Source of the DNA: Lepraria neglecta
Lineage: Eukaryota > Ascomycota > Lecanoromycetes > Lecanorales > Stereocaulaceae
Reading direction: 5' to 3'
NCBI GenBank assembly: GCA_033220425.1
Contig: CM065652.1
Location: forward strand, 1,054,001-1,118,000
DNA: 64,000 nt
The notes below the pieces were generated by a model that had not been told where the DNA came from, did no database searches, and worked only from the letters and a program-made list of their open reading frames with translations. Numbering within the stretch: position 1 is the first letter of the stretch; every line of letters begins with the position of its first letter. Below are positions 49,109 through 62,300 of this stretch, piece after piece. The position numbers were made by a program, and so were the translations under genes.

Positions 49109-49687
49109 CTAAGCCTGTGCCGTCTTTGCCGCCTGCTGTGGGTTGATCTTCTTGCCATCCTTGTTGAAGCGGACTCTGGGAGGGGGAGCGCGGTTGCGGC
49201 GACCTTCTCGCGATCGGACACTGGAAACAATCACTGTCAGCCCAAAGCCTCCTTTTCAGTGGAACCAATAGAGACGTACCGAACAATTTTGCCGTGAATA
49301 GCACAAGACACGCAGTATTGTAGCTTGAGGTACATCTTGGGGACGGCGTATTCAGGGAAGACGGAGGCATCAGAGATATCACCTATAGCACACCGGACAC
49401 ATTAGACCCATATTCCAAAACGCCCTTCGAGACTCGGGAGGCACCAAGACTGGAGTGATGGCAGAGACGTACGAATAGCAGCAGATTCCACCATGTTGCG
49501 GATGGTAAATCTCTTTATCGCCTTGTCCTTGGGTGTACATCTCGAGCAGTTGGAGCATCGAATGGGCTTAACATGACCACGTCCCTTCTTGTTGCGACCG
49601 CTGTGAGAGAGTGTTAGCTCTGGGGTCTGAGCTCAGCTGAAGGTTGAGGACGTGGTAGGTGTACTTTGATGCTCGCTTTTTGACCAT
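49109..49687 (-). CDS. RPS26: Small-subunit ribosomal protein eS26
   Basis: Cytosolic 40S ribosomal protein lining the mRNA exit channel. Four exons on the minus strand: 49687-49665, 49600-49473, 49382-49280 and 49220-49109; 121 aa, normal length. The first exon has only 23 nt (MVKKRAS plus two bases), so simple ORF finding misses the start. The sequence continues [20 protein letters not shown], with the zinc-ligand pairs CSNC and [20 protein letters not shown] and [19 protein letters not shown], and the basic [11 protein letters not shown] tail. Introns of 59-90 nt are slightly longer than elsewhere in the window, as is common in ribosomal protein genes. Confidence 0.95.
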
Positions 49688-50016
49688 GATTGCGGTTCTG
49701 TCGGGGAAGTCAGCACTGGCTCTCGAAGCAGCACATACGTCGTGGACTGCAAAAGCTCACACACCTCTTAGAGTATGCTGATGGTTCAAAGAGCGTTGAT
49801 GCGTGTCGTTGCCTCTCGGACACAATTCATTAGTGGGAAGTTCCTACGCCAAGCCTCGCTTCTCTTATCACCCCGAAAAGGAAAGGTTCCCGAATTGCTT
49901 GGCTGTCATTTTGTTGTCTGGTGCCGGTCTCTGTTTACAAGTCGCACAGGCCACTCATCCTCAGTCTTTAGCGCTGGTGCCATTGTTCAATTGGCTATAA
50001 ACACGAAAAGCCCATC
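49688..50016. other. Intergenic, divergent promoter region eS26/CBS-PB1
   Basis: 329 nt between divergent starts; presumed promoters, no site named. Confidence 0.45.
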
Positions 50017-52139
50017 ATGTCTTCTGCTGCCGGAGGCACCTACAGAGGCACACCTAACCGAGGCCAAGGTCGAGGGCAGGTCCCTGTCTTCGAGAGCAGC
50101 CCTTCGAATATCCCTCGCCCTAAACTAGAGTCACATGCGAGTTCCGCTATGCAGAGTGATTCAACTGGTACTTCGACGCTGAGTGCGAGTAGGCAGAAGC
50201 AGTCGAAGCGTGATGAGGTAGGTCATGCCACATTTGAACAATTTGTCGGCGATACTGACCGAATAGTGCAGGCTATTAGGAAGAAGATGGAGGCCGACCT
50301 CAACAAGAAAAAAGGCGGTGCTTCTCGTGCCAGACACACACGCAAAGCCCCTCCCGGAACTGTCCTTGCTCTCAAGCCTAGTCAAGCCCTTCAGATAAAG
50401 CCTGGTATGACTGTAGCCGAGGCGGCTCAGCTCATGGCTGCGAAAAGAGAAGACTGCGTTCTTGTCACAGACGACGACGATCGGATTGCTGGTATCTTTA
50501 CGGCCAAAGATCTCGCCTTTCGTGTTGTTGGGGCCGGCATCAAAGCCAGGGATGTTACTATAGCGGAGATCATGACCAAGAACCCGTTATGTGCGAGGAC
50601 AGATACCAGTGCTACGGATGCCTTGGATCTTATGGTCCGAAAAGGCTTTCGACATCTCCCGGTTATGGATGAGAATCAGGATATCTCGGGCATTCTCGAT
50701 ATCACGAAATGCTTCTACGATGCTATGGAGAAGCTGGAGCGTGCGTATAGCTCGTCTCGGAAGCTATATGAGGCTCTTGAGGGGGTGCAATCCGAGCTTG
50801 GTTCCAGCCAACCACAGCAGATTATACAATACGTGGAAGCATTGAGACAGAAGATGTCCGGCCCAACTCTCGAGTCCGTTCTGAACGGCCAACCTCCGAC
50901 CACTGTTTCTGTCCGAACAACCGTGAAGGAAGCTGCAGTTCTAATGAAAGAGAACCACACGACCGCTGTCCTGGTGCAAGATCAGGGCTCTATTACAGGA
51001 ATCTTCACGAGTAAGGATGTTGTACTTCGTGTCATCGCGCCAGGACTGGACCCTGCAAATTGTAGCGTTGTCAGGGTCATGACTCCACATCCAGACTTTG
51101 CACCAATGGACATGAGCATACAGGCTGCTCTAAGGAAGATGCACGATGGGCATTATCTTAATCTACCTGTCATGAATGAGCCAGGAGAGATTATAGGGAT
51201 GGTCGACGTGCTCAAACTGACTTATGCCACCCTCGACCAGGTAAGCGCTATGTCAATCTTCATAAGATATGGTAGTAATTTTTTCAGATCAACAGTATGG
51301 CAACGGGAGATGGAGAAGGCCCTGCATGGGGCAAATTTTGGCTTTCTCTAGACAACGACTCTGAGTCGATGATGTCAGGAGAGGGCAGCCATCGTCCACA
51401 TACGCCCGGTCACCGATCACTTATGTCTCCGGAACTTTCGCGACCATCTGTTGAGCGCGTGGACAGCGTGCAGCCGCACGAGTCAGCATCGCACAATGGA
51501 GATGATGATCGTTCAATGAGTCCAGAACCCCTCTCTGCAGTTCCAGAGGATGCCCCCTTTCCCTTCAAGTTCAAGGCTCCTAGTGGACGTGTCCATAGGC
51601 TGCAAGTTGTTGCTTCTGCAGGTATGGAGGAATTGGTCAGCAATGTCACTGCCAAACTAGGAGGAGAAGTGGAGGCGGTTGGGGGTGAAGCCATGATCGA
51701 GGATGGCAAGCTAGCACCATCAGGCTACGCTCTAAGCTATCTTGACAATGAAGGAGACACGGTGTCCATTACTACGGATCAAGACCTCCTAGATGCTATC
51801 ACCCTAGCCCGGAAGACGCACCGCGACAAGGTTGATCTTTTCGTGCATGATCCGGAAAAACCGCCAATGTCGGCTACGGTCGATCCCCAGCCAGCATTGG
51901 CAAAACCCCTAACTCCACCACCCTCGACGTTGAAGAGCCGCAGGAGACACCTAGATGACGACGACGAGGATGAGATGGTTACCCCAGTAAAGAAGGACAG
52001 AAGGCCAACAACACAGCCAAAGCAACCGGATCAGCTCGTTGCTGGAGTGCCGAATGAGCTGCTGCTACCCGGGGCGATCGTAACGCTGGCTGTGGTTATC
52101 ATTGGGGTCTTTACGCTCAGTCGATCAAGTCGCAATTGA
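50017..52139 (+). CDS. CBS and PB1 domain protein with C-terminal membrane anchor
   Basis: Three exons: 50017-50217, 50272-51240 and 51288-52139; 673 aa. Four CBS motifs form two pairs: residues about 105-230 (MTVAEAAQLMAAKREDCVLV, ITKN-type IMTKNPLCARTD) and about 275-390 (VKEAAVLMKENHTTAVLV, VMTPHPDFAPMD). CBS pairs usually bind adenosine nucleotides. A PB1 domain follows at about 455-545 (PFKFKAPSGRVHRLQVV, YLDNEGDTVSITTDQDL), suited to binding another PB1 protein. The last 25 residues contain a single hydrophobic helix (LPGAIVTLAVVIIGVFTL) followed by a short basic tail, a tail-anchor arrangement. Fission yeast has similar CBS/PB1 proteins of unclear role. The first intron (54 nt) is in frame and stop-free; excising it joins SKRDE to AIRKKME. 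Confidence 0.88.
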
Positions 52140-52698
52140 TACTTTGTCTGCTCGCATTTCATTTGCTTGGTAGCTCTGCTGGGGTGCTAGTACCTCCTTG
52201 CGCCAAGCTTCCACTTCTCTGATAGTCTCGACAACTCATTGTAGCATTATACCTTGTAGTAGCAAATCTTTTGGAAGGAACGGAAAATATTCAACTCCCG
52301 AGCGGTATTCTCCTGCATGTTCTGCATAATCAAGCGGGGCGTAGGGCGTGATGCTTGGGGGGCTCTTGCAGGGGCTTTTAGTGCGGGACGAACCCTGGCC
52401 GAAAGGGCGCGTACTTTTTATCTAAGGGTCATGCCAAAATAATCTTTCCCCATCCCACTCGCCAGGGACAACAACACTGGTACCCAGAGCTCTGTCTCAA
52501 CACAGAACCCCAATACCAAAGTAGCAATCCCTTACCTGGGCTGGCCTGAGCTTCTCAAAGCCCTCCGAACAAAGAACAAGGGCACAGCTGCTGCCTCCTC
52601 CTATGTCACTTGAGCCTGTGTTGACCGACGCGCATTGCTTGCAACCCTCCCACTCTCATTCCTAAAGATTTTACAACATACACGCATAGTCTCCCAAG
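52140..52698. other. Intergenic between CBS-PB1 and KAP121
   Basis: About 0.56 kb; promoter of the importin gene presumed, nothing else recognised. Confidence 0.45.
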
Positions 52699-55600
52699 AT
52701 GTCTGTACTCCCTCCCGAGGTCCATGGCGCACTAGGAAATCTCCTCCAGAGCCTCTCCTCCGCCGACAACCAGGTGCGGTCACATGCCGAGGAACAGTTG
52801 AACAATGAATGGTTCGTTGCGAGACCTGATGTATTGCTCATGGGCTTGGTAGAGCAAATACAACAATCTCAAGATGCGTCGGTAAGAGCCTCGCGTCTAC
52901 GGCTGTATAGTCCAATAATGGTATACTAATGCGGCCCTGCATGAACAGACACGATCATTTGCCGCAGTCCTGTTCCGCCGCATGTCTACGAAGACAAGGA
53001 GGGTAGCTGGGGAGGAACAAGAGTCAAAGGAACAATTCATGCTATTACAACCGCCCGCGAGAGTGGTTATAAGACAGAAATTGCTGGAATGTCTGCAGAA
53101 CGAGACGCTGCCGGACGTCAGACATAAGATCGGCGATGCTGTGGCCGAAATCGCGAGACAATATTCGGATGATGGTAGGTGGACTCGAGGTGCTTGGGAG
53201 GCGGCATGAATGGGACAAATTGACTGATATGTGGCAATAAATAGGCGAGAATTGGCCAGAGCTTCTACAAGTCCTCTTTGTGGCGAGTCATTCGCAAGAT
53301 CCAGGCCAGCGAGAAGGAGCTTTCCGGATATTTACAACGACGCCGGGCATCATAGAAAAACAACATGAGGAAACCGTATTGGCCGCCTTTACGAAAGGCT
53401 TCAAAGACAGCGATGTTACTGTAAGTAGGCACATGCCTATGGTGAAAGCCGTTATTAACGATACGACAGGTAAGAATTGCAGCAATGGAGGCCTTCTCAT
53501 CATTCTTCGTCTCGGTCCAAAAGAAGACGCAGAAGAAATACTACTCCCTGGTCCCAGAAATCCTTAACATCCTGCCACCATTAAAGGAATCAGGAGATTC
53601 TGATAACTTATCGAAAGCCCTAATGTCCTTGATAGAGCTTGCGGAAGAAGCGCCGATGATGTTCAAGCACCTTTTCCATGTTCTTGTCCAATTCAGCATG
53701 ACAGTCATAGCGGACAAGGAACTTGGTGATATGACTCGGCAAAACGCACTGGAACTTATGGGCACTTTTGCGGACTACGCTTCGGCTTTGTGCAAGAAAG
53801 ACCCATCATATACCTCCGACATGGTAACTCAGTGCTTAAGTCTTATGACTGATGTTGGCCAAGACGATAACGATGCGACAGAGTGGAACGCGTCAGAGGA
53901 TCTTGATGTGGAGGAGAGCGATCTTAACCATGTCGCTGGAGAGCAATGCATGGATCGACTGGCGAACAAGCTGGGAGGCGGTGCTGTGCTACCACCTACA
54001 TTCAATTGGTTACCTCGAATGATTTCGTCGGCGGCATGGCGAGATCGACATGCTGCGCTCATGGCCATCTCCGCAATTTCTGAGGGCTGTAGAGATTTGA
54101 TGATTGGGGAGTTGGATAAGGTCTTGGACCTAGTCGTTCCAGCTCTTCGCGATACTCATCCACGAGTTAGATGGGCAGGATGCAATGCCCTGGGTCAGAT
54201 GAGCACAGACTTCGCCGGCACGATGCAGGAGAAGTACCACCAAGTCGTCTTGACGAACATCATACCCGTACTGGATGCGCCTGAGCCTCGGATCCAGTCC
54301 CACGCAGCCGCTGCCTTAGTGAACTTCTGCGAAGAGGCTAAGAAAGCCACACTTGAACCATATCTGGACGATCTACTGAGCCGTTTGTTGCATTTACTGC
54401 AAAGCCCGAAGCGTTATGTGCAGGAGCAGGCTCTTTCGACAATCGCGACTATTGCTGATTCTGCTGAGACTGCGTTTGGAAAATACTATGATACCCTGAT
54501 GCCTTTGCTATTTAACGTTCTTAAAGAAGAGCAGTCGAAAGAGTATAGACTTTTGCGCGCGAAGGCAATGGAATGTGCTACCCTAATTGGTAAGAACGCC
54601 CGCCATTTCTGCCTCGTTAGATTCTAACAACATTTCTTTCAGCATTGGCAGTTGGCAAGCAACGCATGGGCATGAATGCCGTGGAATTAGTCCAGGTACT
54701 TGGAAACATACAACGTAAGTGCTATTCATAATTCCCAAGGGTATGAGGCGTGACATTGACCATTGTATAGGAAACATCGTAGACGCTGATGATCCTCAAT
54801 CGCAATACTTGCTGCATTGCTGGGGACGAATGTGTCAGACACTGGGCCAAGATTTCGTACCGTACCTCTCTGGGGTCATGCCACCATTGATGGAGCTTGC
54901 AAGTGCCACAGCCGACATTCAGCTTCTTGATGACGACGACCAAATCGCGAAATTTCAACAGGAAGAGGGATGGGAGATGGTTCCATTGAAAGGCAAAGTC
55001 ATCGGGATCAAAACTTCGATACTCGAAGACAAGCACATGGCCATCGAACTCATCATCATTTACGCACAGCAGCTTAAAGCTGCAGTTGAACCCTACGTGT
55101 TGGAGATCATGGAGAAAGTCTCCTTGCCCGGCTTAGCCTTCTTCTTCCACGATCCCGTACGAGTTGCTTCAGCGAAAAGTGTGCCAGTGCTCCTGAACGC
55201 TTTCAAGGAAGCTCACGGCCCCAGTAGACCTCTACAACAACTCTGGGAGACTACTGTGGAAAAGGTCCTCGAAGTCCTAAGCCCAGAGCCTGCTATCGAC
55301 ACCCTAGCCGAAATGTACCAATGTTTCTACGAGTCAGTGGAAGTCATTGGCAAGAATTGTCTTACTCAAAAGCACATGGGAGAATTCATCGAGTCTGTTC
55401 AATCTACGCTGGAAGCTTACAAGGAACGAGTCAAGAAGCGTGCAGAGGAGCAACAAGAAACAGAGGAAGGCGAGGAAGAGAATGAGGACATTCTGGTTGC
55501 GATCGAAGACGACCAAACCCTCCTATCAGACATGAACAAGGCCTTCCATACCATCTTCAAAAACCAAGAAACCTCTTTCCTCCCCATGTGGGCTCGCTTA

Positions 55601-56343
55601 ATGCCTTTCTACGACGACTTCATCACCAGTTCAGACTCGACGCAACGGCAGTGGGCACTCTGCATCATTGACGATGTGCTCGAGTTCTGTGGAGATCAGA
55701 GCTGGAGCTACCAAGACCATATTCGGAAGCCTCTTGTCGACGGCATGCAAGATGAGATACCTGCGAATCGACAAGCAGCTTGCTATGGCGTAGGTATAGC
55801 AGCACAAAAGGGCGGCGCCAATTGGTCAAGCTTTGTCGCCGAGAGCCTACCGACACTGTTTGCCGTATGCGGGCTTCAGCAGGCGCGAGAGGATGACCAC
55901 GTCTTTGCAACAGAGAACGCATGCGCGAGTATCGCCAAGATTTTGCAGACCAATTCAAGCAAGGTGCCGAACGTCCAGGATGTCGTGAATCATTGGCTGA
56001 CCACGTTGCCGGTGGTCAATGATGAGGAGGCTGCGCCGTACGCCTACATGTTCCTTGCGCAGCTAATCGATCAGTAAGTCTAGACAAAATTCTCTGCAAA
56101 TCTTACGTTACTGACTGGCTGTTTAGACGAAATCCGGCAGTCTTCGCTTCTCCTGATATTGCAAGACAATGCTTCGTAGCGATCGTGCTCGCACTAGAAG
56201 CTGAGACATTACAGGGCGCCACAGCACAGCGGGCAGCAGTAGCTGGCAAGCAACTTTTGCAGAGAGCAGGTATTGATATGAACCAGGTCTTGGCTACTTT
56301 GAGCCCAGAGACACAGCAGCTCGTTGCGACCTACTTTGCATGA
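52699..56343 (+). CDS. PSE1: Importin beta-3 / karyopherin KAP121 (PSE1)
   Basis: Nuclear import receptor built of HEAT repeats that carries cargo such as ribosomal proteins and transcription factors through the pore. Seven exons: 52699-52881, 52949-53174, 53245-53420, 53470-54589, 54643-54714, 54771-56073 and 56127-56343; 1098 aa, the family size. Marks include the importin-N region (ADNQVRSHAEEQLNNEW, TRSFAAVLFRRMS), the central HEAT repeats (HAALMAISAISEGCRDLM, HPRVRWAGCNALGQMSTDF), an acidic loop (QETEEGEEENED) and the C-terminal QLVATYFA. Exon 5 is only 72 nt. All phases agree. Confidence 0.95.
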
Positions 56344-56833
56344 ACTACAGGGACAGAGTGATACCACATGAATTTTTGCGTTCACGGGGGGATAATGAGT
56401 GATGCATTATGGATGGGATTTTGCATACGGACATCGTAGGAGGACTAGATCTAGAGGGACTAGAGCTGTAAGGCTACCTGCAGAGGGCACATGCATGTAC
56501 TCGTACTACGAGTGGATAGCTGGATGAGCACTGAACTGTCTTAGATAGTAACAAAGCAAGCAATGGAATTTGCAAAGTTCTCTCACTTGTCTCCAGCCAA
56601 AGAAACACCAACTCGTCCGTCCCCTTTCCAACTAGCGTCTTCGCGAGACACGCGTCGGAAAAGCTTCGGCTTAACTTTTTACAGCCTTGAAAACACTAAC
56701 CCACACCCTTTGATCTCCAGATTTGTTTACACCTCGACCAGACGGTTCTACAGACTAGACCAGAACAAACCCGAACCCCAGCATCTCCATTACTCTACTC
56801 GTCCTTGCCGCCAATCGAGCAGCAGCCGCAACC
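56344..56833. other. Intergenic between KAP121 and CCT7
   Basis: About 0.49 kb; leader and promoter of CCT7 presumed. No gene recognised. Confidence 0.45.
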
Positions 56834-58787
56834 ATGTCATTCGGAGGGCAGACTCCAACGATTATTGTGTTAAAGGAAGGCACCGATGCTTCCCAAGGCA
56901 AAGGCCAGATGATATCAAACATCCAAGCATGTCTAGCGGTGCAAGACACAATAAGGAGTACATTAGGACCCTATGGCGGAGATCTCCTGCTAGTTGATGA
57001 AAATGGCCGCCAAACAATCACCAACGATGGTGCCACTGTTATGAAAGTGCGTTCCCCTCTCAAATCCTTCTAGACCGCTAGCTAAGTTTTCATGCAGCTC
57101 CTCGACATAGTCCACCCTGCAGCCCGAATCCTGACCGACATAGCTCGTTCCCAAGATGCGGAAGTCGGCGATGGCACAACCTCCGTTGTAGTGCTCGCAG
57201 GAGAGATACTGAAGGAAATAAAGGAGCATGTTGAGCAGGGAGTCAGTTCACAGATCATCATCAAAGGGCTGAGAAGGGCGTCAGCTATGGCGGTGAACAA
57301 GATCAAAGAGATTGCTGTTACGACGAGGGAGGGGAACCAGAGGGAGACGTTGAGGAGACTGGCGGCTACGGCTATGAGTTCGAAGTTGATTCATCGGAAT
57401 GCGGATTTCTTTACAAAAAGTATGTGTCTCAGGGAATAGGATTCCAAGAGAACGTCGTGCTGACACAAAGTGTTTAGTGGTCGTGGACGCCGTACTCTCA
57501 CTAGACCAAGACGACTTGAACGAGAAGCTCATCGGCATCAAGAAGATCACAGGAGGTGCATTACAAGACTCGCTCTTCGTCAATGGTGTGGCATTCAAGA
57601 AGACATTCTCATACGCTGGGTTCGAGCAACAACCGAAGAGTTTCAAAGACCCCAAAATTGTGTGCTTGAATGTTGAATTAGAGCTCAAGAGCGAGAAAGA
57701 TAATGCAGAGGTGAGAGTGGAACAGGTGTCGGAGTACCAAGCTGTTGTGGATGCGGAATGGCAGATCATCTACAATAAGATGGAAGAGGTATATAAGACT
57801 GGGGCGAAGGTTGTGCTGAGTAAATTGCCGATAGGTGATTTGGCTACCCAGTATATCTCGACATCCCCGAAATTCTTTGATGCCTTGCTAAGATTACCGC
57901 AGATACTTCGCAGACCGCGACGTCTTCTGCGCCGGCCGCGTCTCATCAGACGATCTAGAGCGCGTAGTCCAAGCAACAGGAGGCAGCATCTCATCCACAT
58001 GCTCAGACATCCAACCACAACATCTAGGTACCTGCGAACGATTCGAAGAGCGACAGATAGGCGGCGAGAGATACAACTTCTTCGAGGGATGCCCAGCAGC
58101 AAAGACGTGCACTTTAGTTCTCAGAGGAGGAGCAGAACAATTCATTGCGGAAGTGGAGAGAAGTCTTCACGACGCGATAATGATTGTCAAGCGCGCAATA
58201 AAGAATCGCAACATTGTCGCCGGCGGCGGTGCCTGCGAAGTACGTTCCTCTTCCCCTTCCCCTTCTCACCCCTCCCCTAACAGCAATACACAGATGGAAA
58301 TCTCAGCCCACCTACACCGCTCCGCCGACCTCTCCGTTCCCCGCAAACAACAAAGCATAATAAAATCCTTCGCCAAAGCCCTCGAGATAATCCCCCGCCA
58401 ACTCTGCGACAACGCCGGTTTCGACGCCACTAACATCCTAACCCAACTGCGCGTAGAGCATCGAAAGGGAAATACCTGGGCCGGAGTGGATTTCGACAAT
58501 GAGGGCGTGAGGGATAATATGGAGGCGTTTGTTTGGGAGCCGAGTTTGGTGAAGATTAATGCTATTCAGGCGGCTGTGGAGGCGAGTTGTTTGATTTTGA
58601 GTGTGGATGAGACTATTAGTATGTACACCGCTTTGTTTCACATTTCTTGATATCACATCAATATCTGCTGATACTACTTACAGGGAATGAAGAGTCTGAG
58701 AAGCCGCAGGCACCGCAGCGTGGGTTGCCCCCTGGTGCGGCGCAGAGAGCGTTGAGAGGGAGGGGCAGGGGTATGCCGAGGAGGTGA
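56834..58787 (+). CDS. CCT7: T-complex protein 1 subunit eta (CCT7)
   Basis: Subunit of the cytosolic chaperonin TRiC/CCT, which folds actin and tubulin. Six exons: 56834-57046, 57098-57419, 57478-57850, 57903-58239, 58294-58618 and 58684-58787; 557 aa. Group II chaperonin marks are [36 protein letters not shown] and [16 protein letters not shown] (ATP-site Asp), then the apical domain ([19 protein letters not shown]) and the [10 protein letters not shown] helix region. The ending has the eta-type GRGRGMPRR tail. Reading straight through the 52-nt intron at 57851-57902 gives a long Arg-rich artefact frame. Splicing CA to ATACTTCGC restores [15 protein letters not shown]. Confidence 0.95.
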
Positions 58788-59309
58788 TGAGTATCGTTAT
58801 GGTTCTGGTTGCATGCTTCAGTGATAGCGAGATAGAATGTACCGATACCAAAAATGAGAGCGTTCAGCGACGTCACCATGGAAGACTCATCGTAATTTGT
58901 AGTCTGTTTCATTGCATGATTGAACGTTAATAGCTCTTATCACAAAAACCGTGCCCTATGCTCGCCAAGGGGACGGTGCCATGATATCCATGCATAAGCA
59001 ATAGCGCCACCTGTCCAGCTGTCCATCCAAGCAGGCGAGCCCCAGCTCCATGCAATGCAGTGTAAATGCAATCAGAAGCGCCTCTCAGGCCAATCGAGAC
59101 GCCAGTATAAGTAGTATGGACAGGAAGAATCATCAACAGTGCCCCCCTTTAAAGAAATGAAAGCTCTAAAACATCCGTCATGCCCCGACCCATGCGTACA
59201 CAGAGCCCCTATCATTACAACCTCATGCAAAATTCGATCATTCGTAAGCGTAGCGGGACTTTTAGTAAGGCCCCAATGTCTTTGGTTTGTGTGGGCCGAA
59301 AGAGTTCGA
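58788..59309. other. Intergenic between converging CCT7 and SPT7
   Basis: About 0.52 kb of shared 3' flank; nothing recognised. Confidence 0.45.
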
Positions 59310-62300
59310 TCACGTAGCCTCCAAACTTTCAGGCGATATCATACCGCCCTCGGTCTCCCTTTGCTTCCCCTTCGACGTTGGGGTACTTATCGTATCATTA
59401 CCAGCGGCTGTAGAATGAGTTACAACGCCATTGGTATTCGGTTTCTTGGGGGTCGCCTCCTCCTTCTCCTTCTCCTTCTCCCCGGCTTTGCTACTCTCAC
59501 CCTCCTTTGAACCTTCGGTCTCCTTAGCGGTCTCCTTAGCTTCGCCATCATTCATCTTCATTTTCTTCCTCGGGTGGCCTTTACCAGGCCCTTGCTCCTT
59601 CTGAGGCCGTTTCCTCGGACTTGTAATTTTACCTGTTGGTGGTAGACGCGGCTTGGGGAAACGTTGCTTTTGTGGTAAGTCATCGTCTTCAATGAGAGGC
59701 TGATCATTATTAGCGCGCAACTTGGCAAGAAAGAAGTTCTGCACAAGGCCAATTTGACTTTTGACGTTATCAATGGTGATAGGTTGGAGTGGTGGGGGTG
59801 GCGGGAGATCAGAGAGAGGGGTAGAAGAAAGGGCGCTGTAATGTGTTAGCATATCTATGACATAGTGTATTTTGAATCAGGGGAACTTGCCTTGGGTTCT
59901 GAGCTTGGTTGGCATTCCGCATACGATTCTGCAGTAGGTGCAAGGGCACGCTCAAGCCAATATCGAGACCGAGTTCTTTGAATCCGAAAAAGTCTTCGCC
60001 AAGTTCTTCAGCAAAGTCACCACCAACGAATTGCTCGCTGTCATCGTTGAACACGTTGGAACCGTCAGGACCAGCATCCACGAGCGCAGGACGGAGGCTC
60101 TCGGCTAGGTGGGCTTTCATTCGGTCATGAGTCGCGGATATTCTTGTGCCAGCACGTTCAACATCTTCTGTCACGTAGCTGTCGAGGGCGTCAAGGTCGA
60201 CTCCATTTTCTTGAAGAGCGTGCAGGATTTTCTCTTCCGTAGTAAATCGCTCCTTGAATGTGAGCTCACCCTGCGGTCCAGGAACTGGCACTCTTGGGGC
60301 TTGAGTGTACTCGTTGAGCGTACGAGCAAGTTTGGAGAAGTAGTCGCCAACTAGGTCAGTGAAAGCGTCAAGTGCAGCAGGCTGGAATTCCTCGAATCCA
60401 GCATGGACCAGTAGCTTTGCGGTTGATCGCTGAAGCGCAGCTCGAGACACCCAGGATGCCACTGGCGGGCCTTCGTCAGAAACAACACAAGCCTCGATGT
60501 CTTGTTCAACAAATGGTTGGGGCTCGTGCTTCTGAAATTGCCCTTGATACATCTACACCTCGTCAGTCTCCTAGCGCAGTTGTAAGATTCAACAAGCCTA
60601 CCTGTGACTGCAGCTGCATCTGCTTTACCACACCAATCTTTGAGGTGAGTTTACGCGTATTTTGGATCTGCCGTAAATTCTCATCTACCTTGCGCGTCAG
60701 AACACTTTCGGAGGACGTGAAAAGTCCCTTGGGAAGGACCCGAAGAAACTCGTCAGATTGGTCGGCAACGTTTCCCTCAGAATCTTCGATCCACCGGAGG
60801 CGTCTGGCAAGGTCTGGAATAGCTGCCATAGTGTCGTAGTAATCAGGCAAGACCCTTTCTTCTTCGCCCTCCATGCCTTCTGCCAGCGTCTCGCCACTTG
60901 GCTGCGAGTCTTCATTTTCTGTGATCTCAGTTTCAGCGCTTTTCTTGCCTAATGCACCATCGCTGACAGCCTGCTTTTGCTTTCGCAGCCATCTTCTCAT
61001 GCCCTGTTTCGTGCGCCTAAGGGCCGGCTGTTCCGGGTCGAGATGGTCTTCTTTGAATAAGGCATGGCGTTCCGCAGTGACTAAAGCACGGTCCTTCTTG
61101 GTGACCTGTTTCCATGTCTTGTACTCCAAATCTTCATTCTCGTCTTCCTCGTTTGGGCCATCAACCGACGGAATGATGCCGTTGACTGAAGATTCACCAT
61201 CAATGTCCATGACATCAGGGTGTGAGCTGTGTCCAAGGATTCCATTGGCTCCTGCCGGAGTGATGGTCCCAGGAGGTGTCTGACTTCCGTCCAAGATGCT
61301 TTCAGAATCGGCTCTGAGATGATCATTCCTGAGGTTACTACCTAGCCCGTTAGGAAGTTGATGGTTTGGCTTTTGTTCTGAGGCAGGTGCAGGTGATCCC
61401 TCAGCAGCACCAGCTGGCGCTTTGCGCGCAGTAGTGCCTTTCTTCGACGTTTTGCCAGGCGCCTTCCTCCCTCGCGAGGCGATGATGGGATCATCGTCAC
61501 TGCTTTCGTCCTCTACAAGGTTGGCATCGCCATTCTGCTGCCGGCGCTCCTCGGCCTCAACATCTGCTCTATCTCTTATGGTGATATTTGGAATAAGAGG
61601 CACAAGCTTCTCCGTCTCTTTGCGCATGAAGAGAGCCTTTTTACGAAGAAAGTGATCCGGATTGGCGTTATACTGTAGACAGTTTTGCCAGATGAGCTTG
61701 AGATCGTTGACAAACTCGGCCTTGGATTTGTACTGGACCAGCTTCAGCTTCTTCGTCATAGAGCCAAGATCCATTGGTGTCTTGATGACTATCATATAGG
61801 TTAGTAGAATTCTGCTTCCATATGTATACTCTTCGAGACTTACTAGAATAATAGTCCGGAGCCTCCTTCTTATTGACTCGGGTGAGAAAGGGACCTGAGT
61901 GCTCCGTCATGGCTCTCAATTCATTGAGAACCTTCTCCGCTGCCTCGTACAGCTCCTCCTGCCCAACTTTATCTTCACTTGCCCATTTACTCCTATTCTT
62001 CCTGACTTCGCTCATCAATGTCCTGAGCTCTGTGTCGGTTGCCTGGACTTGATCTCTCTTGGCGTCGATTTGCCGGATTAGGTTCTTGAGGGTCAAGCTT
62101 GACGCTCCTAAGTTACTTTGGCTCAAGGTTCCTTGTTGTGCATTTCCTCCAGCTGCACCATTCGCATTATTTCCCGAGGTGCCGTGCCCACCCATTTCAA
62201 CATCGACTTGCCGCTCAGCTTCTTCAAGTTTCTTCTGCTCCAACATAGAACCTCTGTCATTTTCCAGCGTGTAGAAAAGCGTATTAAAGCTGCGCTTGGC

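Noticed and set aside
57851-58280. Apparent frameshift in CCT7 giving an Arg-rich C-terminus
   Set aside because: A 52-nt GT-AG intron (57851-57902) restores the chaperonin sequence, so there is no damage.
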